Shown piece by piece: positions 8,895 to 17,449 of a stretch of 64,000 bases of DNA. Made by a program: the position numbers and the translations under genes. The notes below the pieces were generated by a model. That model did not search any database. It saw only the letters and a list, made by a program, of their open reading frames with translations, and was not told where the DNA came from. Within the stretch, counting starts at the first letter, position 1. Each line of letters begins with the position of its first letter. The stretch comes from Fen-1254 sp963769605 (GTDB lineage: Bacteria > Bacteroidota > Ignavibacteria > UBA10030), in assembly GCA_963769605.1 (NCBI GenBank), contig CAVYML010000005.1, positions 1 through 64,000 on the forward strand. The letters are read 5' to 3'.

Positions 8895-8924
8895 TTGAAT
8901 TTTGAACCATGAACATTGAACCTG
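8895..8924. repeat. Heptamer array that contains the uvrC start codon
   Basis: TTGAATT (8895), TTGAACC (8902), ATGAACA (8909), TTGAACC (8916). The third unit begins with the ATG of uvrC, so the first codons of the gene (MNIEP) are repeat-derived. Confidence 0.8.
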
Positions 8925-10774
8925 ACAATATCGATTCGGGACTCTTTGCTGGCGATCTTCCCTTGCAGGAGAAGCTCGAAGCCTTGCCTCAAAAACCGGG
9001 AGTGTACCGATTCAAAGACACTTCAGGTACCGTTTTATATGTTGGAAAAGCTCAAAACCTCCGTTCACGCGTTCGGCAGTATTTTCAAAAGTCACGCGCA
9101 AAAGATCCGCGCATCGATGCGATGATCTCAAAAGTGCGGGATGTGGAAATAACGGTGACCGATACGGAAGTCGAAGCTTTAATACTCGAATCGAATCTTA
9201 TTAAGGAAATTAAGCCGCGTTATAACGTGGTCTTGAAAGACGACAAAAGCTATCCATATATCGTTCTTACGAATGAACCGTTTCCTCGTGTGTTCGTGAC
9301 CCGGAAAAAAATCGGAAATGGTGGAAGATACTATGGCCCCTATACGGATGTGGGAATGATGCGTGCGGCGTTGAAGACCATCCGCGATATTTTCAGGATA
9401 CGGAGCTGCAATTACGATCTTTCCGAAGAATCGATTGCGCATCATAAATTCAAAGTCTGCCTCGATTATCATATAAAAAAATGCGATGGCCCATGCGAAG
9501 CGTATCAATCCCACGATGCATATACCAAGATGATTGATAAGGTAGCTCAGATATTGCGCGGCAGGATTCGTCCGGTGGTTGAATCGCTGGAGGCGGAAAT
9601 GCAGAATTGCGCTGCGGCCATGCAGTTTGAAGAAGCCGCGGCTCTGCGGGATAAGATCCGTCAGTTGAACGTGTACAGGGAAAAACAAAAAATTGTCGAT
9701 ACACGGGAGGTCAACAGAGATGTTTTTGCTGTCGTTACAAACAATGACGACGGATGCGGTGTCTTGTTCTGCATAAGGGAAGGGAAAGTGATCGGAAGCA
9801 GACACTTTTATTTTGCAAATAGCGCTGGGAAAAACCATGGCGAACTGCTGGGATATTTGCTGGAACGCTATTATTCCGAACATGAAGATTATCCGGATGA
9901 AATTGTTCTTTCAGAAGAGTTGATCGAATCAGAAGCAATCGTCCGATGGATTGCTTCACGCGCAGGTCAAAGCGTCGGACTTTCCATTCCTGAAAAGAAA
10001 GACGATCTTCGCCTCGTCGAATTAGTTCGTCATAATGCACAGTACTGGCTCGATGAATTGCTGATTCAGCGCCGGAAAAGGGGAGAGGCTGTGCCTCATG
10101 CCGTTCAGTCTCTCCAAAACGATCTGCGGCTCGAGACTCTTCCCCGCAGAATAGAATGCTTTGATATCTCCAATATCCAGGGAAGCGATACGGTTGCTTC
10201 GATGGTTGTGTTTGTAGATGGAAAACCGAAAAAGAGTGAATATCGAAAATATCGAATCAGGACTGTTCAGGGACCTAATGATTTTGCAAGCATGCAGGAA
10301 GTGGTTCGGCGGCGATATGCTGCACTGGGAAAAGACAAAGAAGCTTCAGCCGGCCTTATCATCATCGACGGAGGCAAAGGACAGCTTTCCAGTGCTGTCG
10401 ATGTGCTCCGCACACTATCTTTGCATATTCCTATAATCGGATTGGCAAAACGTCTTGAAGAAATATTTTTGCCGGGACAGGTTGAACCGATTCTATTGCC
10501 GAAAACTTCTTCAAGTTTGCGCCTCCTGCAGCAAATCCGGGATGAAGCGCATCGATTCGCCATTACTTACCATAGACAAATTCGTTCACAGAGGATATTG
10601 AGGACAGAGATAGACCTCATAAAAGGCATCGGTAAAAAAAGATCCAAGGAACTTCTCGAAGCATTCGGATCAGTTCAAGGGATTAAGTTTGCTTCGCAGG
10701 AACAACTAACCGATGTGGTTGGAGAGTCTCTTGCTCAACATATCAAAGAATATTTTTCAGAAGATATATCATAG
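8909..10774 (+). CDS. uvrC: Excinuclease ABC subunit C
   Basis: Makes the dual incisions of nucleotide excision repair with UvrA/UvrB. The 621-aa protein shows the GIY-YIG nuclease (GVY at 31-33, YVGKAQNLRSRV at 44 onward), a cysteine patch (CLDYHIKKCDGPC), a UVR motif (MQFEEAAALRDKIRQL), the RNase H-like second nuclease (RIECFDISNIQG, IIIDGGKGQ) and C-terminal helix-hairpin-helix (IKGIGKKRSKELLEAFGS). Family conservation begins at about residue 20 (LQEKLEALPQKPGVYRF). The preceding residues include codons made by a heptamer array, so the exact start is uncertain. Confidence 0.96.
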   Translation: MNIEPDNIDSGLFAGDLPLQEKLEALPQKPGVYRFKDTSGTVLYVGKAQNLRSRVRQYFQKSRAKDPRIDAMISKVRDVEITVTDTEVEALILESNLIKEIKPRYNVVLKDDKSYPYIVLTNEPFPRVFVTRKKIGNGGRYYGPYTDVGMMRAALKTIRDIFRIRSCNYDLSEESIAHHKFKVCLDYHIKKCDGPCEAYQSHDAYTKMIDKVAQILRGRIRPVVESLEAEMQNCAAAMQFEEAAALRDKIRQLNVYREKQKIVDTREVNRDVFAVVTNNDDGCGVLFCIREGKVIGSRHFYFANSAGKNHGELLGYLLERYYSEHEDYPDEIVLSEELIESEAIVRWIASRAGQSVGLSIPEKKDDLRLVELVRHNAQYWLDELLIQRRKRGEAVPHAVQSLQNDLRLETLPRRIECFDISNIQGSDTVASMVVFVDGKPKKSEYRKYRIRTVQGPNDFASMQEVVRRRYAALGKDKEASAGLIIIDGGKGQLSSAVDVLRTLSLHIPIIGLAKRLEEIFLPGQVEPILLPKTSSSLRLLQQIRDEAHRFAITYHRQIRSQRILRTEIDLIKGIGKKRSKELLEAFGSVQGIKFASQEQLTDVVGESLAQHIKEYFSEDIS

Positions 10775-10787
10775 AAAAGTGCGAAAG

Positions 10788-10929
10788 TGCTGCAGTCCAA
10801 AGTTTGTCGGTTCGTCGGTTTGTTGGTTGTTTAGTTTAATGGTTACTTTTTAAACTGTGAACTGAAGAACAACATAACCGACTAACTGAGGAACTGAAGA
10901 CAATTGCAGCACAGCAACACAGCAGCACG
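10788..10929. repeat. Degenerate 7/8-mer array, inverted arms
   Basis: The left part has GGTTCGTC, GGTTTGTT, GGTTGTTT, AGTTTAAT (period 8) after GTGCTGCAGT. The right part has the complementary themes AACTGTG, AACTGAA, GAACAAC, CCGACTAACTG, then GCAGCACAGCAACACAGCAGCAC. Lies between uvrC and the ABC exporter. Confidence 0.75.
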
Positions 10930-10980
10930 ATCTTATGAAAAGCATTGATATTCGTATTAAAATCAATTACGTTGTATTCT

Positions 10981-12819
10981 ATGAACCCTTTACATGTATT
11001 TATTCGTCTGGGGAAGTACTTTCTTAAGTATAAATGGCGCATCATCTGCGGTCTTTTTGCCGTGGCAATGATGAGCATCTCCGATACCGCATCGGCATAT
11101 CTTATTGCGCGCCTGGTCGAGATTTTACAGACAATCGGTCAGCAAGTCAGGGCCGGCAAAGAAATAGCAGTTCAGGTTATCATCAATCCTTTGAATTTTA
11201 ACCTCTATTCACTTTCCATTTACGGAAAGGGACAGAGTTTTCAATTAATTTATAGATTTGCGCTGGCGGTTATAGTTATTATAGTCGTCAAAGTCGTGTT
11301 TGTCTATGTTCGCGAATATCTCATGAGTTCCGTGCAGCAGAAGATCCTTATGCGGTTTCGTATAGATCTCTATAACAGACTCGTGTTTTTACCGGTTAAA
11401 TATTACGATGAGAATAAAACCGGCTATATCATGTCCCGTATAACAAACGATGTCAATAATCTCGAACAATCACTGACCATGATTGTAGAAATGACGCAGA
11501 ACGTCGTGTATACGATTGTTTTTGCTACAGCATTATTCTACACAAATTGGCAGTTGACAATTGTCTCGATTCTCCTCTTTGCATTTTCGGGAGAGATATC
11601 CAGGAAATTCGGAGATCGTATTCGATCGCACAGCCGTAACCTTACCAATACTCTGGCCGATATTTCGTCGTTCTTACAAGAAAAAATTTCGGCTATACGC
11701 ATCGTAAAATCGTTTACAAGGGAAGAATACGAGAAAAAGATTTTCAAGCAAAAAGTGGAGACGAATTATCATTACTCGATGAAAATTGTTCGAATTATCG
11801 CTCTATTAAGCCCGACGAACGAACTCTTCAACACCGTGGCAACTTCGCTCTTAGTTATTTTTTGCGGATACCTCTTTATCCAGGGATCAATGACTATTGA
11901 AACGATGATTTTTTTCCTTATGCTGATGATTAACCTTGCTAAACCGGTCAAAGCTCTGGGAGAAAGCGCAGCAAGAATTCAAAAGACCCTCGTTTCAGCA
12001 GGCTATATTTTTGAAATCCTCGACCTTGAAACCGAACCTTTATACAACGAACTGCCTCAGACGAAAATAAATAATGGCGTAGTAGAATTTAAAGAAGTAT
12101 CTTTCGCCTATAACGGTGAAATACAAGCGCTTAACAATATTAATTTATACGTTGCTTCAGGAGAAAAAATAGCGCTCGTTGGAGAAAGCGGAGGGGGGAA
12201 AAGCACGTTGATTAATCTTATACCTCGATTCTACGATTTAGAACACGGTAAAATCTTGATCGATGGACAGGACACGAAGGATATGGATTTATTGAGTTTA
12301 AGACGGCAAATGGCGATTGTACCGCAGGATGTCGTTCTTTTCTCCGGATCGGTCTATGATAATATTCGTTATGGACGATTGGATGCCAATGATGAGGAGA
12401 TATTGGAAGCCGCACGTTATGCGAATGCCCATGCCTTTATTATAAAACTTGAAAAGGGATATGATACGGAGGTAGGAGAACGGGGGTTGCAGCTTTCTGG
12501 AGGTCAACGGCAGCGTATTGCTATTGCACGTGCTATTTTACGCAATCCTAAGATACTCCTCCTCGATGAAGCCACTTCCGCGCTTGATACGGAGTCGGAA
12601 AGGATGGTTCAGGATGCGCTAAGCCGGCTTATGAAAGGAAGAACATCGTTTATTATCGCCCATAGACTCTCCACCATAGCCCATTGCGACCGTATTGTCG
12701 TTCTTGAGGGAGGCTCTATCGTCGAAGTGGGAACACACGAAGAACTTCTTCGGAAGAAAAAGGGAGTGTACAAACGGCTTCACTCGCTTCAATTTAATGA
12801 AAAAAAGGTTCTTGATTAG
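10981..12819 (+). CDS. ABC transporter, fused membrane and ATPase domains (MsbA-like exporter)
   Basis: Half-size ABC exporter, 612 aa from the ATG at 10981; an in-frame TTG at 10945 is a less likely start. Residues 1 to about 330 form a six-helix ABC type 1 membrane domain. The ATPase domain has Walker A GESGGGKST (from 401), Q-loop PQDVVLFSGSVYDNIRYG, signature LSGGQRQRIAIARAI (505 onward), Walker B ILLLDEATSALD and the H-loop IIAHRLSTI. Two glycosyltransferases follow, so a lipid or lipid-linked sugar is a plausible substrate, but this is only inference from MsbA-like architecture and context. Confidence 0.9.
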   Translation: MNPLHVFIRLGKYFLKYKWRIICGLFAVAMMSISDTASAYLIARLVEILQTIGQQVRAGKEIAVQVIINPLNFNLYSLSIYGKGQSFQLIYRFALAVIVIIVVKVVFVYVREYLMSSVQQKILMRFRIDLYNRLVFLPVKYYDENKTGYIMSRITNDVNNLEQSLTMIVEMTQNVVYTIVFATALFYTNWQLTIVSILLFAFSGEISRKFGDRIRSHSRNLTNTLADISSFLQEKISAIRIVKSFTREEYEKKIFKQKVETNYHYSMKIVRIIALLSPTNELFNTVATSLLVIFCGYLFIQGSMTIETMIFFLMLMINLAKPVKALGESAARIQKTLVSAGYIFEILDLETEPLYNELPQTKINNGVVEFKEVSFAYNGEIQALNNINLYVASGEKIALVGESGGGKSTLINLIPRFYDLEHGKILIDGQDTKDMDLLSLRRQMAIVPQDVVLFSGSVYDNIRYGRLDANDEEILEAARYANAHAFIIKLEKGYDTEVGERGLQLSGGQRQRIAIARAILRNPKILLLDEATSALDTESERMVQDALSRLMKGRTSFIIAHRLSTIAHCDRIVVLEGGSIVEVGTHEELLRKKKGVYKRLHSLQFNEKKVLD

Positions 12820-12917
12820 TCTGTTACTCTGTTACTTAGTTCTGATGTTTTCAGTTTGCAATTTACCGTTTACATTTTACCATTTACAATCGAAAATTGA
12901 CAATTGACAATTCACTA
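12817..12917. repeat. Degenerate heptamer array (themes CATTTAC, AATTGAC)
   Basis: CTGTTACTCTGTTACTTAG, then CAATTTAC, CGTTTAC, ATTTTAC, CATTTAC, AATCGAA, AATTGAC, AATTGAC, AATTCAC. The array runs into the next gene: the TTG that opens its frame (12897) is part of an AATTGAC unit. Confidence 0.85.
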
Positions 12918-14012
12918 AAAACGTCCGATACTTTTGCCAAACGAATCGAAATTGCCTTTCGGCGGGGAGTTATTCAATTTCTTAGACTTTTTTTTCTAAA
13001 AAATAGAATTGTACACTTGACTGGAGGCTTTGAGACTGCAAAATATCTTTTCATTCGGCAAGACATGATCGGCGATGTGCTTATTTCGACTCCTCTTTTT
13101 GATATACTTAAAAAGAAATATCCGCAGGCTCAAATCGATGTCTTACTAAGCCCCAAGAACCATTTTGTTCTCCAAAACGATCCTCTTATCCGAAAACGGT
13201 GGATTTACAATAAGCATTTTTTACAGACAATTAGTCTTATCCGCGGTGTCCGCAAAGAAAAATATGATTTTGCAGTAGATTTAATGGACAATCCATCTGC
13301 TACGTCCACGATTCTGTGCCTTCTTTCCGGGGCAAAGGAAACCATAGGGCTCGAAAAAGAAAACAGCTATGCGTATAGTATTGCTGTTCCGCTTCTTTCC
13401 AGAAAAGATTCGCATATTATCGAGCGTATCGCTCAGTTGCTTACCCCTTTTGAGATCCAAGTAAGAGTAAAGGACAGTTCGATCCGTTATACGCCATTGG
13501 AATCTTCGAGAAAGAAAGCGGATCGGTTCCTGAAAGAAAATTTTCAGTCCGATAAGAAAATAATCGGCATCAACATTTCAGCGGGTGGAGAAGTTAGATT
13601 TTGGGGTGTCGACCATTATAAACACCTTTTAGAATATCTGCATAACATGTATCCTGAATTGCAAATAGCGGTTTTTTATAAACCGAAACATAGAGAAAAG
13701 GCGGTCGAAATTGTTGGATCCTCTGCTGCAAAAATTTCGCCTCAGACTAATTCATTCGACGAATTTGCTGCATTTATCGAAAGGATCTCTTTGCTCATAA
13801 CACCTGATACGTCTGCCGTTCACCTAGCATCCGCATTCCGTATTCCGGCGGTAGTTCTCTACGTGCAGTCCAATAAAGAGCTTAGAATCTGGGAGCCTTT
13901 TAATACGGAATACGAAGCTATTGTTACTGATATCGATGATTTAAGCACAATTTTTGAGAAATCCGTCGAAGAAGCTATTAACCGAATCATAAAACGAACG
14001 GGTATTTGTTAA
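12897..14012 (+). CDS. Glycosyltransferase family 9 (heptosyltransferase-like)
   Basis: Cytoplasmic sugar transferase of the lipopolysaccharide heptosyltransferase type (GT9, GT-B fold). The N-terminal Rossmann motif is KYLFIRQDMIGDVLISTPLF; the C-terminal donor-binding half has GINISAGGEVRFWG and SLLITPDTSAVHLASAF. The frame opens at a TTG inside a heptamer array; no ATG occurs before the conserved core, so the start is unsure. It is followed two bases later by a paralogue, which suggests a two-gene unit for envelope polysaccharide assembly, possibly with the exporter upstream. Confidence 0.85.
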   Translation: MTIDNSLKTSDTFAKRIEIAFRRGVIQFLRLFFLKNRIVHLTGGFETAKYLFIRQDMIGDVLISTPLFDILKKKYPQAQIDVLLSPKNHFVLQNDPLIRKRWIYNKHFLQTISLIRGVRKEKYDFAVDLMDNPSATSTILCLLSGAKETIGLEKENSYAYSIAVPLLSRKDSHIIERIAQLLTPFEIQVRVKDSSIRYTPLESSRKKADRFLKENFQSDKKIIGINISAGGEVRFWGVDHYKHLLEYLHNMYPELQIAVFYKPKHREKAVEIVGSSAAKISPQTNSFDEFAAFIERISLLITPDTSAVHLASAFRIPAVVLYVQSNKELRIWEPFNTEYEAIVTDIDDLSTIFEKSVEEAINRIIKRTGIC

Positions 14013-14014
14013 CC

Positions 14015-15139
14015 ATGCCGAAACTTCTGTTTAGATTAGAATATTTTTGGCGCCACAAAATTGTATATCCTTTTCTCAAGTTTACCATCGGACGACCTTG
14101 GAACGAAACCGCCATAGATTTAAGAAAGGTTCGGAAGATTCTCTTCCTTCGTCATGATCGCATTGGAGATATGATCGTTACAACGCCAATTTTTCGAATT
14201 TTGAAGCAAAACTATCCGGCTTTAAAAATTGGCGTGCTCGCTGCTATGACGAATGAAGAGATTATTCGTCATAATACTTCTGTCGATTCCACCTTTATAC
14301 TAAGCAAGAATCCTCTTAAAAGAATTTTTACCTTCATGAAAATTCGCAACGAAAAATACGATGTTGTTGTGAATTTTATTTTTAACAAAACAACGAGCAT
14401 TGCCATTCTTCTGCGTCTTATAGCGAAAGAAAGCAGTACTGTCGGTCAGGGAGATAAAAAATATCGCTTTTATTTCGATCGATATTGCACACTCCCGCGT
14501 TCCTCAGACTTTATGGTCAAACTCTTAGCTGAAATGATGAACCGGATTTTTCTTCTTGCGATACAAGAACAGGATCTTAATTACGAGATTGTTATCGACC
14601 CTCAATCAAGAAGGGAGGTTGAGTTGTTTTTATCAGAAAATAATCTTCAACTGAAAACTTCTATTCAACGGTCTAACTATATTGTTTTTAATCTTTCTGC
14701 GGTCGATAACGAAAGAAAAATATGCGTTGATCAAGTTCGCGCGATTGTCTCTTTTCTTGCACATTCTAAAGGATACAGGATCATTCTTGTTACGGCACCG
14801 GATGATACGGCTATGCAGAAACATGCCCAAATGCTCTGTACAAGTCCCCAATGCATCCTTTTCCTGAAAAGAGGATATGGCTCGCTGCTTCAATTAGCCG
14901 CCCTGATAGAGAATGCATCTGCAGTTCTTACACCGGACACGTCCATCATTCATTTTGCTTCGGCTATGAAAACACCTGTAATTGGCTTTTTTACCCCATT
15001 ACAGGATACACGGGAATGGCTCCCATTTCATGTCCGATATACATATGTAATGGCCGAATCAAATAAGTCCGTATCTGAGATTCCAACTCAACGATTGCTT
15101 GAGGAACTCGATAGATTTCTTCTTGAAGCGATGAACTGA
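14015..15139 (+). CDS. Glycosyltransferase family 9 (heptosyltransferase-like), second copy
   Basis: A 374-aa paralogue of the preceding gene; the ATG at 14015 lies two bases after that gene's stop. Core motifs: KILFLRHDRIGDMIVTTPIF near residue 45 and ASAVLTPDTSIIHFASAM near the C-terminus, both matching the family's nucleotide-sugar fold. The middle is divergent from its neighbour, so the two may transfer different sugars. The sugar and acceptor cannot be read from sequence. Confidence 0.88.
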   Translation: MPKLLFRLEYFWRHKIVYPFLKFTIGRPWNETAIDLRKVRKILFLRHDRIGDMIVTTPIFRILKQNYPALKIGVLAAMTNEEIIRHNTSVDSTFILSKNPLKRIFTFMKIRNEKYDVVVNFIFNKTTSIAILLRLIAKESSTVGQGDKKYRFYFDRYCTLPRSSDFMVKLLAEMMNRIFLLAIQEQDLNYEIVIDPQSRREVELFLSENNLQLKTSIQRSNYIVFNLSAVDNERKICVDQVRAIVSFLAHSKGYRIILVTAPDDTAMQKHAQMLCTSPQCILFLKRGYGSLLQLAALIENASAVLTPDTSIIHFASAMKTPVIGFFTPLQDTREWLPFHVRYTYVMAESNKSVSEIPTQRLLEELDRFLLEAMN

Positions 15140-15685
15140 TAGTGAAAGAAATGAGTCTGGGATAGGGTATTATCTTTCAAAGAAAAAATCGCATTTATTC
15201 CGCAAATTCTTGATGTTTCTGATCTTCCCAACAGCCGCGGGCGGCCTGTCCCGGAAATATCTCTGATATTTTCGGGATGACCGCGGAAGATTCCCGAAGT
15301 CAGCCTGCCCGCCCAAAAAGAAAGAATTACGGTAGGACAAAAATTCTTGTTTGTCGTTTTTCGTCAATATTGGACAGGCCTGCGTGACTATTTACTTGCT
15401 ACGCATTTGGGCGGGCGTCAGCAGTCAGGCAGGCAAGAATGCCTATTTTACATACAAATGAACTTTTTGGACAGCCTTAAAAAATGGGATTGAAAATTGC
15501 GCAAACTATCCGATAGTTTTAAACTATCCGATAGTTTTTAAAATGCAAATGGTACTGTTAAATATCGCTTAATTTGGCCAATTATCGCACATTTTTCGAT
15601 CAACTATCCGATAGTTTGAATCTGATTAGTAAAAAAGGGGACAAGTAGACAAAGGAATCAAAACCGATTACGGGTCTCTGAGGTT
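15140..15685. other. Gene-free region with inverted GC-rich arms and three regulator-type palindromes
   Basis: No convincing gene. A GC-rich patch between about 15230 and 15440 contains GCCCGCCCAAA (15307-15317) and its exact inverse TTTGGGCGGGC (15406-15416), plus CCTGTCC/GGACAGG pairs. The remaining AT-rich part holds three copies of AAACTATCCGATAGTTT. The composition change from AT-rich to GC-rich and back suggests an inserted or decayed element. Confidence 0.6.
15503..15617. promoter_or_regulatory. Three copies of the dyad AAACTATC-C-GATAGTTT
   Basis: Copies at 15503-15519 and 15521-15537 (perfect 8-bp arms, centres 18 bp apart) and 15602-15617 (7-bp arms). A one-base centre cannot form an RNA loop, so this looks like a DNA-binding site for a dimeric regulator. 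No regulator gene is adjacent; the nearest genes are the GT9 gene's end and the end of the minus-strand GT2 gene. Confidence 0.6.
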
Positions 15686-16549
15686 TTAGAGGAGTTTGTA
15701 ATTCTTATATTCACCGATGCGGCGGCCGCAAAGCGCCTCAAAAGAATCCAGTATTTTTTCTTTGAACGGCTGCCGGTTGTTTGATGGATCGTAATGAAGA
15801 TTCCATCGCTGATCTTTTATACGATTGCTCATTGCCGAAGGATGTGTGCCTTTGAAAAACTGCAGCTTTCCCCCTTGACGATAATCATATTCAGCTTTTA
15901 CGCCGACATGTTTTTCAATCCACGTTTCTGAATGCCAGAACTTATTGAAGTGCTGCTGCTTTAATTGCTGCACTTCAGGCGGTTTTACCCATCCGTAATG
16001 ATAAATAGAAGCATCGATCAATTTTACATTGAGCTTCCTGCCGGCCAATCGAAAACCCTGTGCATCACCCCATGATCTTATTCCGAGCGCCGGTTTTATT
16101 GCACGAATCTCTCTCCTGTACCATCGACGGGAATTTCCGATATATTCGTAGCTGCCGTAAAAATGAAAATAGGAAAACAGCAATCCCTCGACCCGCCCAT
16201 CATCTTTATACCGATCCATCGCCTTGAGTATTGCGTCATAATCTTTTTCATGCAAGACTTCATCCCCTTGAAGATAAAATCCCCAATCACCTTGAATATG
16301 CTCAAGTGCAATATTCGTCTGTTGGGAGAGAATAGATCCTCCGCTTACAGCCGATTCATCCCACGAGGTCTGAACGATGATAATTTTTGGAGAGTTGAGC
16401 GATTCGACGGCTTCAAGGGTTGAATCATCGGAGCGTCCGACGGCCACAATGACTTCATTGCAAATCGGAAGCAGGGAACGAAGCGACTCCAGAAATGGAT
16501 AATCAAATTTTATGCCGTTTCGAATAAATGTAAATCCAGCAATATGCAT
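15686..16549 (-). CDS. Glycosyltransferase family 2-like protein
   Basis: 287-aa GT-A-type sugar transferase. The N-terminal half has the GT2 pattern: GFTFIRNGIKFDYPF, CNEVIVAVGRSDDSTLEAVE, and a GDE acidic motif (WGFYLQGDEVLHEKD) in the place of the usual DxD metal site. The C-terminal half (RRWYRREIRAIKPALGIRSWGDAQGF) is typical of family members acting on cell-surface glycans. It is the last gene of a minus-strand run, 15 bp after a PorV-like gene, so it may be co-transcribed with surface-protein genes and could decorate them; that link is inference. Confidence 0.8.
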   Translation of the reverse strand: MHIAGFTFIRNGIKFDYPFLESLRSLLPICNEVIVAVGRSDDSTLEAVESLNSPKIIIVQTSWDESAVSGGSILSQQTNIALEHIQGDWGFYLQGDEVLHEKDYDAILKAMDRYKDDGRVEGLLFSYFHFYGSYEYIGNSRRWYRREIRAIKPALGIRSWGDAQGFRLAGRKLNVKLIDASIYHYGWVKPPEVQQLKQQHFNKFWHSETWIEKHVGVKAEYDYRQGGKLQFFKGTHPSAMSNRIKDQRWNLHYDPSNNRQPFKEKILDSFEALCGRRIGEYKNYKLL

Positions 16550-16564
16550 GGTTTTGGAATGCTT

Positions 16565-17449
16565 TTACTGAAGCGTGAACGTAATCGTAAAAATATTTGC
16601 ATTGCCGAAATCGAGGAGGAAGGGAACATAGGCGTAATCCAGTCGGGCGAACGAACAAACGATTCCCACTCCCGCGGAAATCGTCTGCGTTTCATAACCT
16701 GTCTGGTAACCGAGCCGGAAGCTTAAGATCCGATCATAAACCGATTCGATTCCCAAACGAAGATGATTGTCGGTTACGATTAAATTCGAAGAATATGTTG
16801 CATAGAAGCTGTTTTCGAACATATCGATTGGAAAACTATACGATCCTCCGGCTTGAAGAGTGGTCGGCAAATCACCTGCCTCCTGACGCATGGCTGAAAG
16901 TGTTCCGAGATTTGTACATATTAAGGCAGCCTGCCAACTACAACCGTTCCAGAGAGCTCCAATATCGGCTGCATAGCCGTCACTTTCATCGATATAAATC
17001 TTCTGATCAAGATATTTTCCTGAAAGTCCGAGTGAAAGGTTGCCGAAAAGAGTTTTTGAAATCGAAATCTGCATTAAAGAAGTACGGGCTGTAAATGTAG
17101 CTTCAGGGGGGCCGGGAATATCGCGAATTTCAATTCCGCCGATGCCGGTTGTATTGACAGAAAATGAGGCATCGACCCACGATAGAGGAAGCGATGCTGC
17201 AAGCAGATCTTTTTGAACATCCTGAAACCAAGAGACATGGGAAAGAAGAATCTCAGACGAGGTAATTCCGGCAAGCGCCGCAGGGTTTGTCAAGGAAGTT
17301 TCGAGTGTAGAATCCGTCAGCGGCGCCGATGCAAGCGCGGCGATGCGGGCCGTTCCCGGAAATTTCAATTCGGCGTACCGCGTAGATACTCCCTGTGCAA
17401 AAGTCAGCAGCGGAAATGCGGCGATCAGAAAGAGAAAACTTTTTATCAT
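16565..17449 (-). CDS. PorV/PorQ-like outer-membrane protein
   Basis: 294 aa with a signal peptide (MIKSFLFLIAAFPLLTFAQ). The mature start, RYAELKFPGTARIAALASAP, then TNPAALAG, is the PorV/PorQ family pattern, and the rest alternates as beta-strands of an outer-membrane barrel ending in aromatic/Gln (ITFTLQ). In the T9SS, PorV shuttles cargo and PorQ anchors the PorZ side; which role applies is unclear. Its ATG overlaps the stop of the upstream barrel gene by one base (TAATG). Confidence 0.75.
   Translation of the reverse strand: MIKSFLFLIAAFPLLTFAQGVSTRYAELKFPGTARIAALASAPLTDSTLETSLTNPAALAGITSSEILLSHVSWFQDVQKDLLAASLPLSWVDASFSVNTTGIGGIEIRDIPGPPEATFTARTSLMQISISKTLFGNLSLGLSGKYLDQKIYIDESDGYAADIGALWNGCSWQAALICTNLGTLSAMRQEAGDLPTTLQAGGSYSFPIDMFENSFYATYSSNLIVTDNHLRLGIESVYDRILSFRLGYQTGYETQTISAGVGIVCSFARLDYAYVPFLLDFGNANIFTITFTLQ

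Noticed and set aside
9179..9883. 234-codon minus-strand frame
   Set aside because: It lies wholly inside uvrC on the other strand; uvrC is a clear full-length gene.
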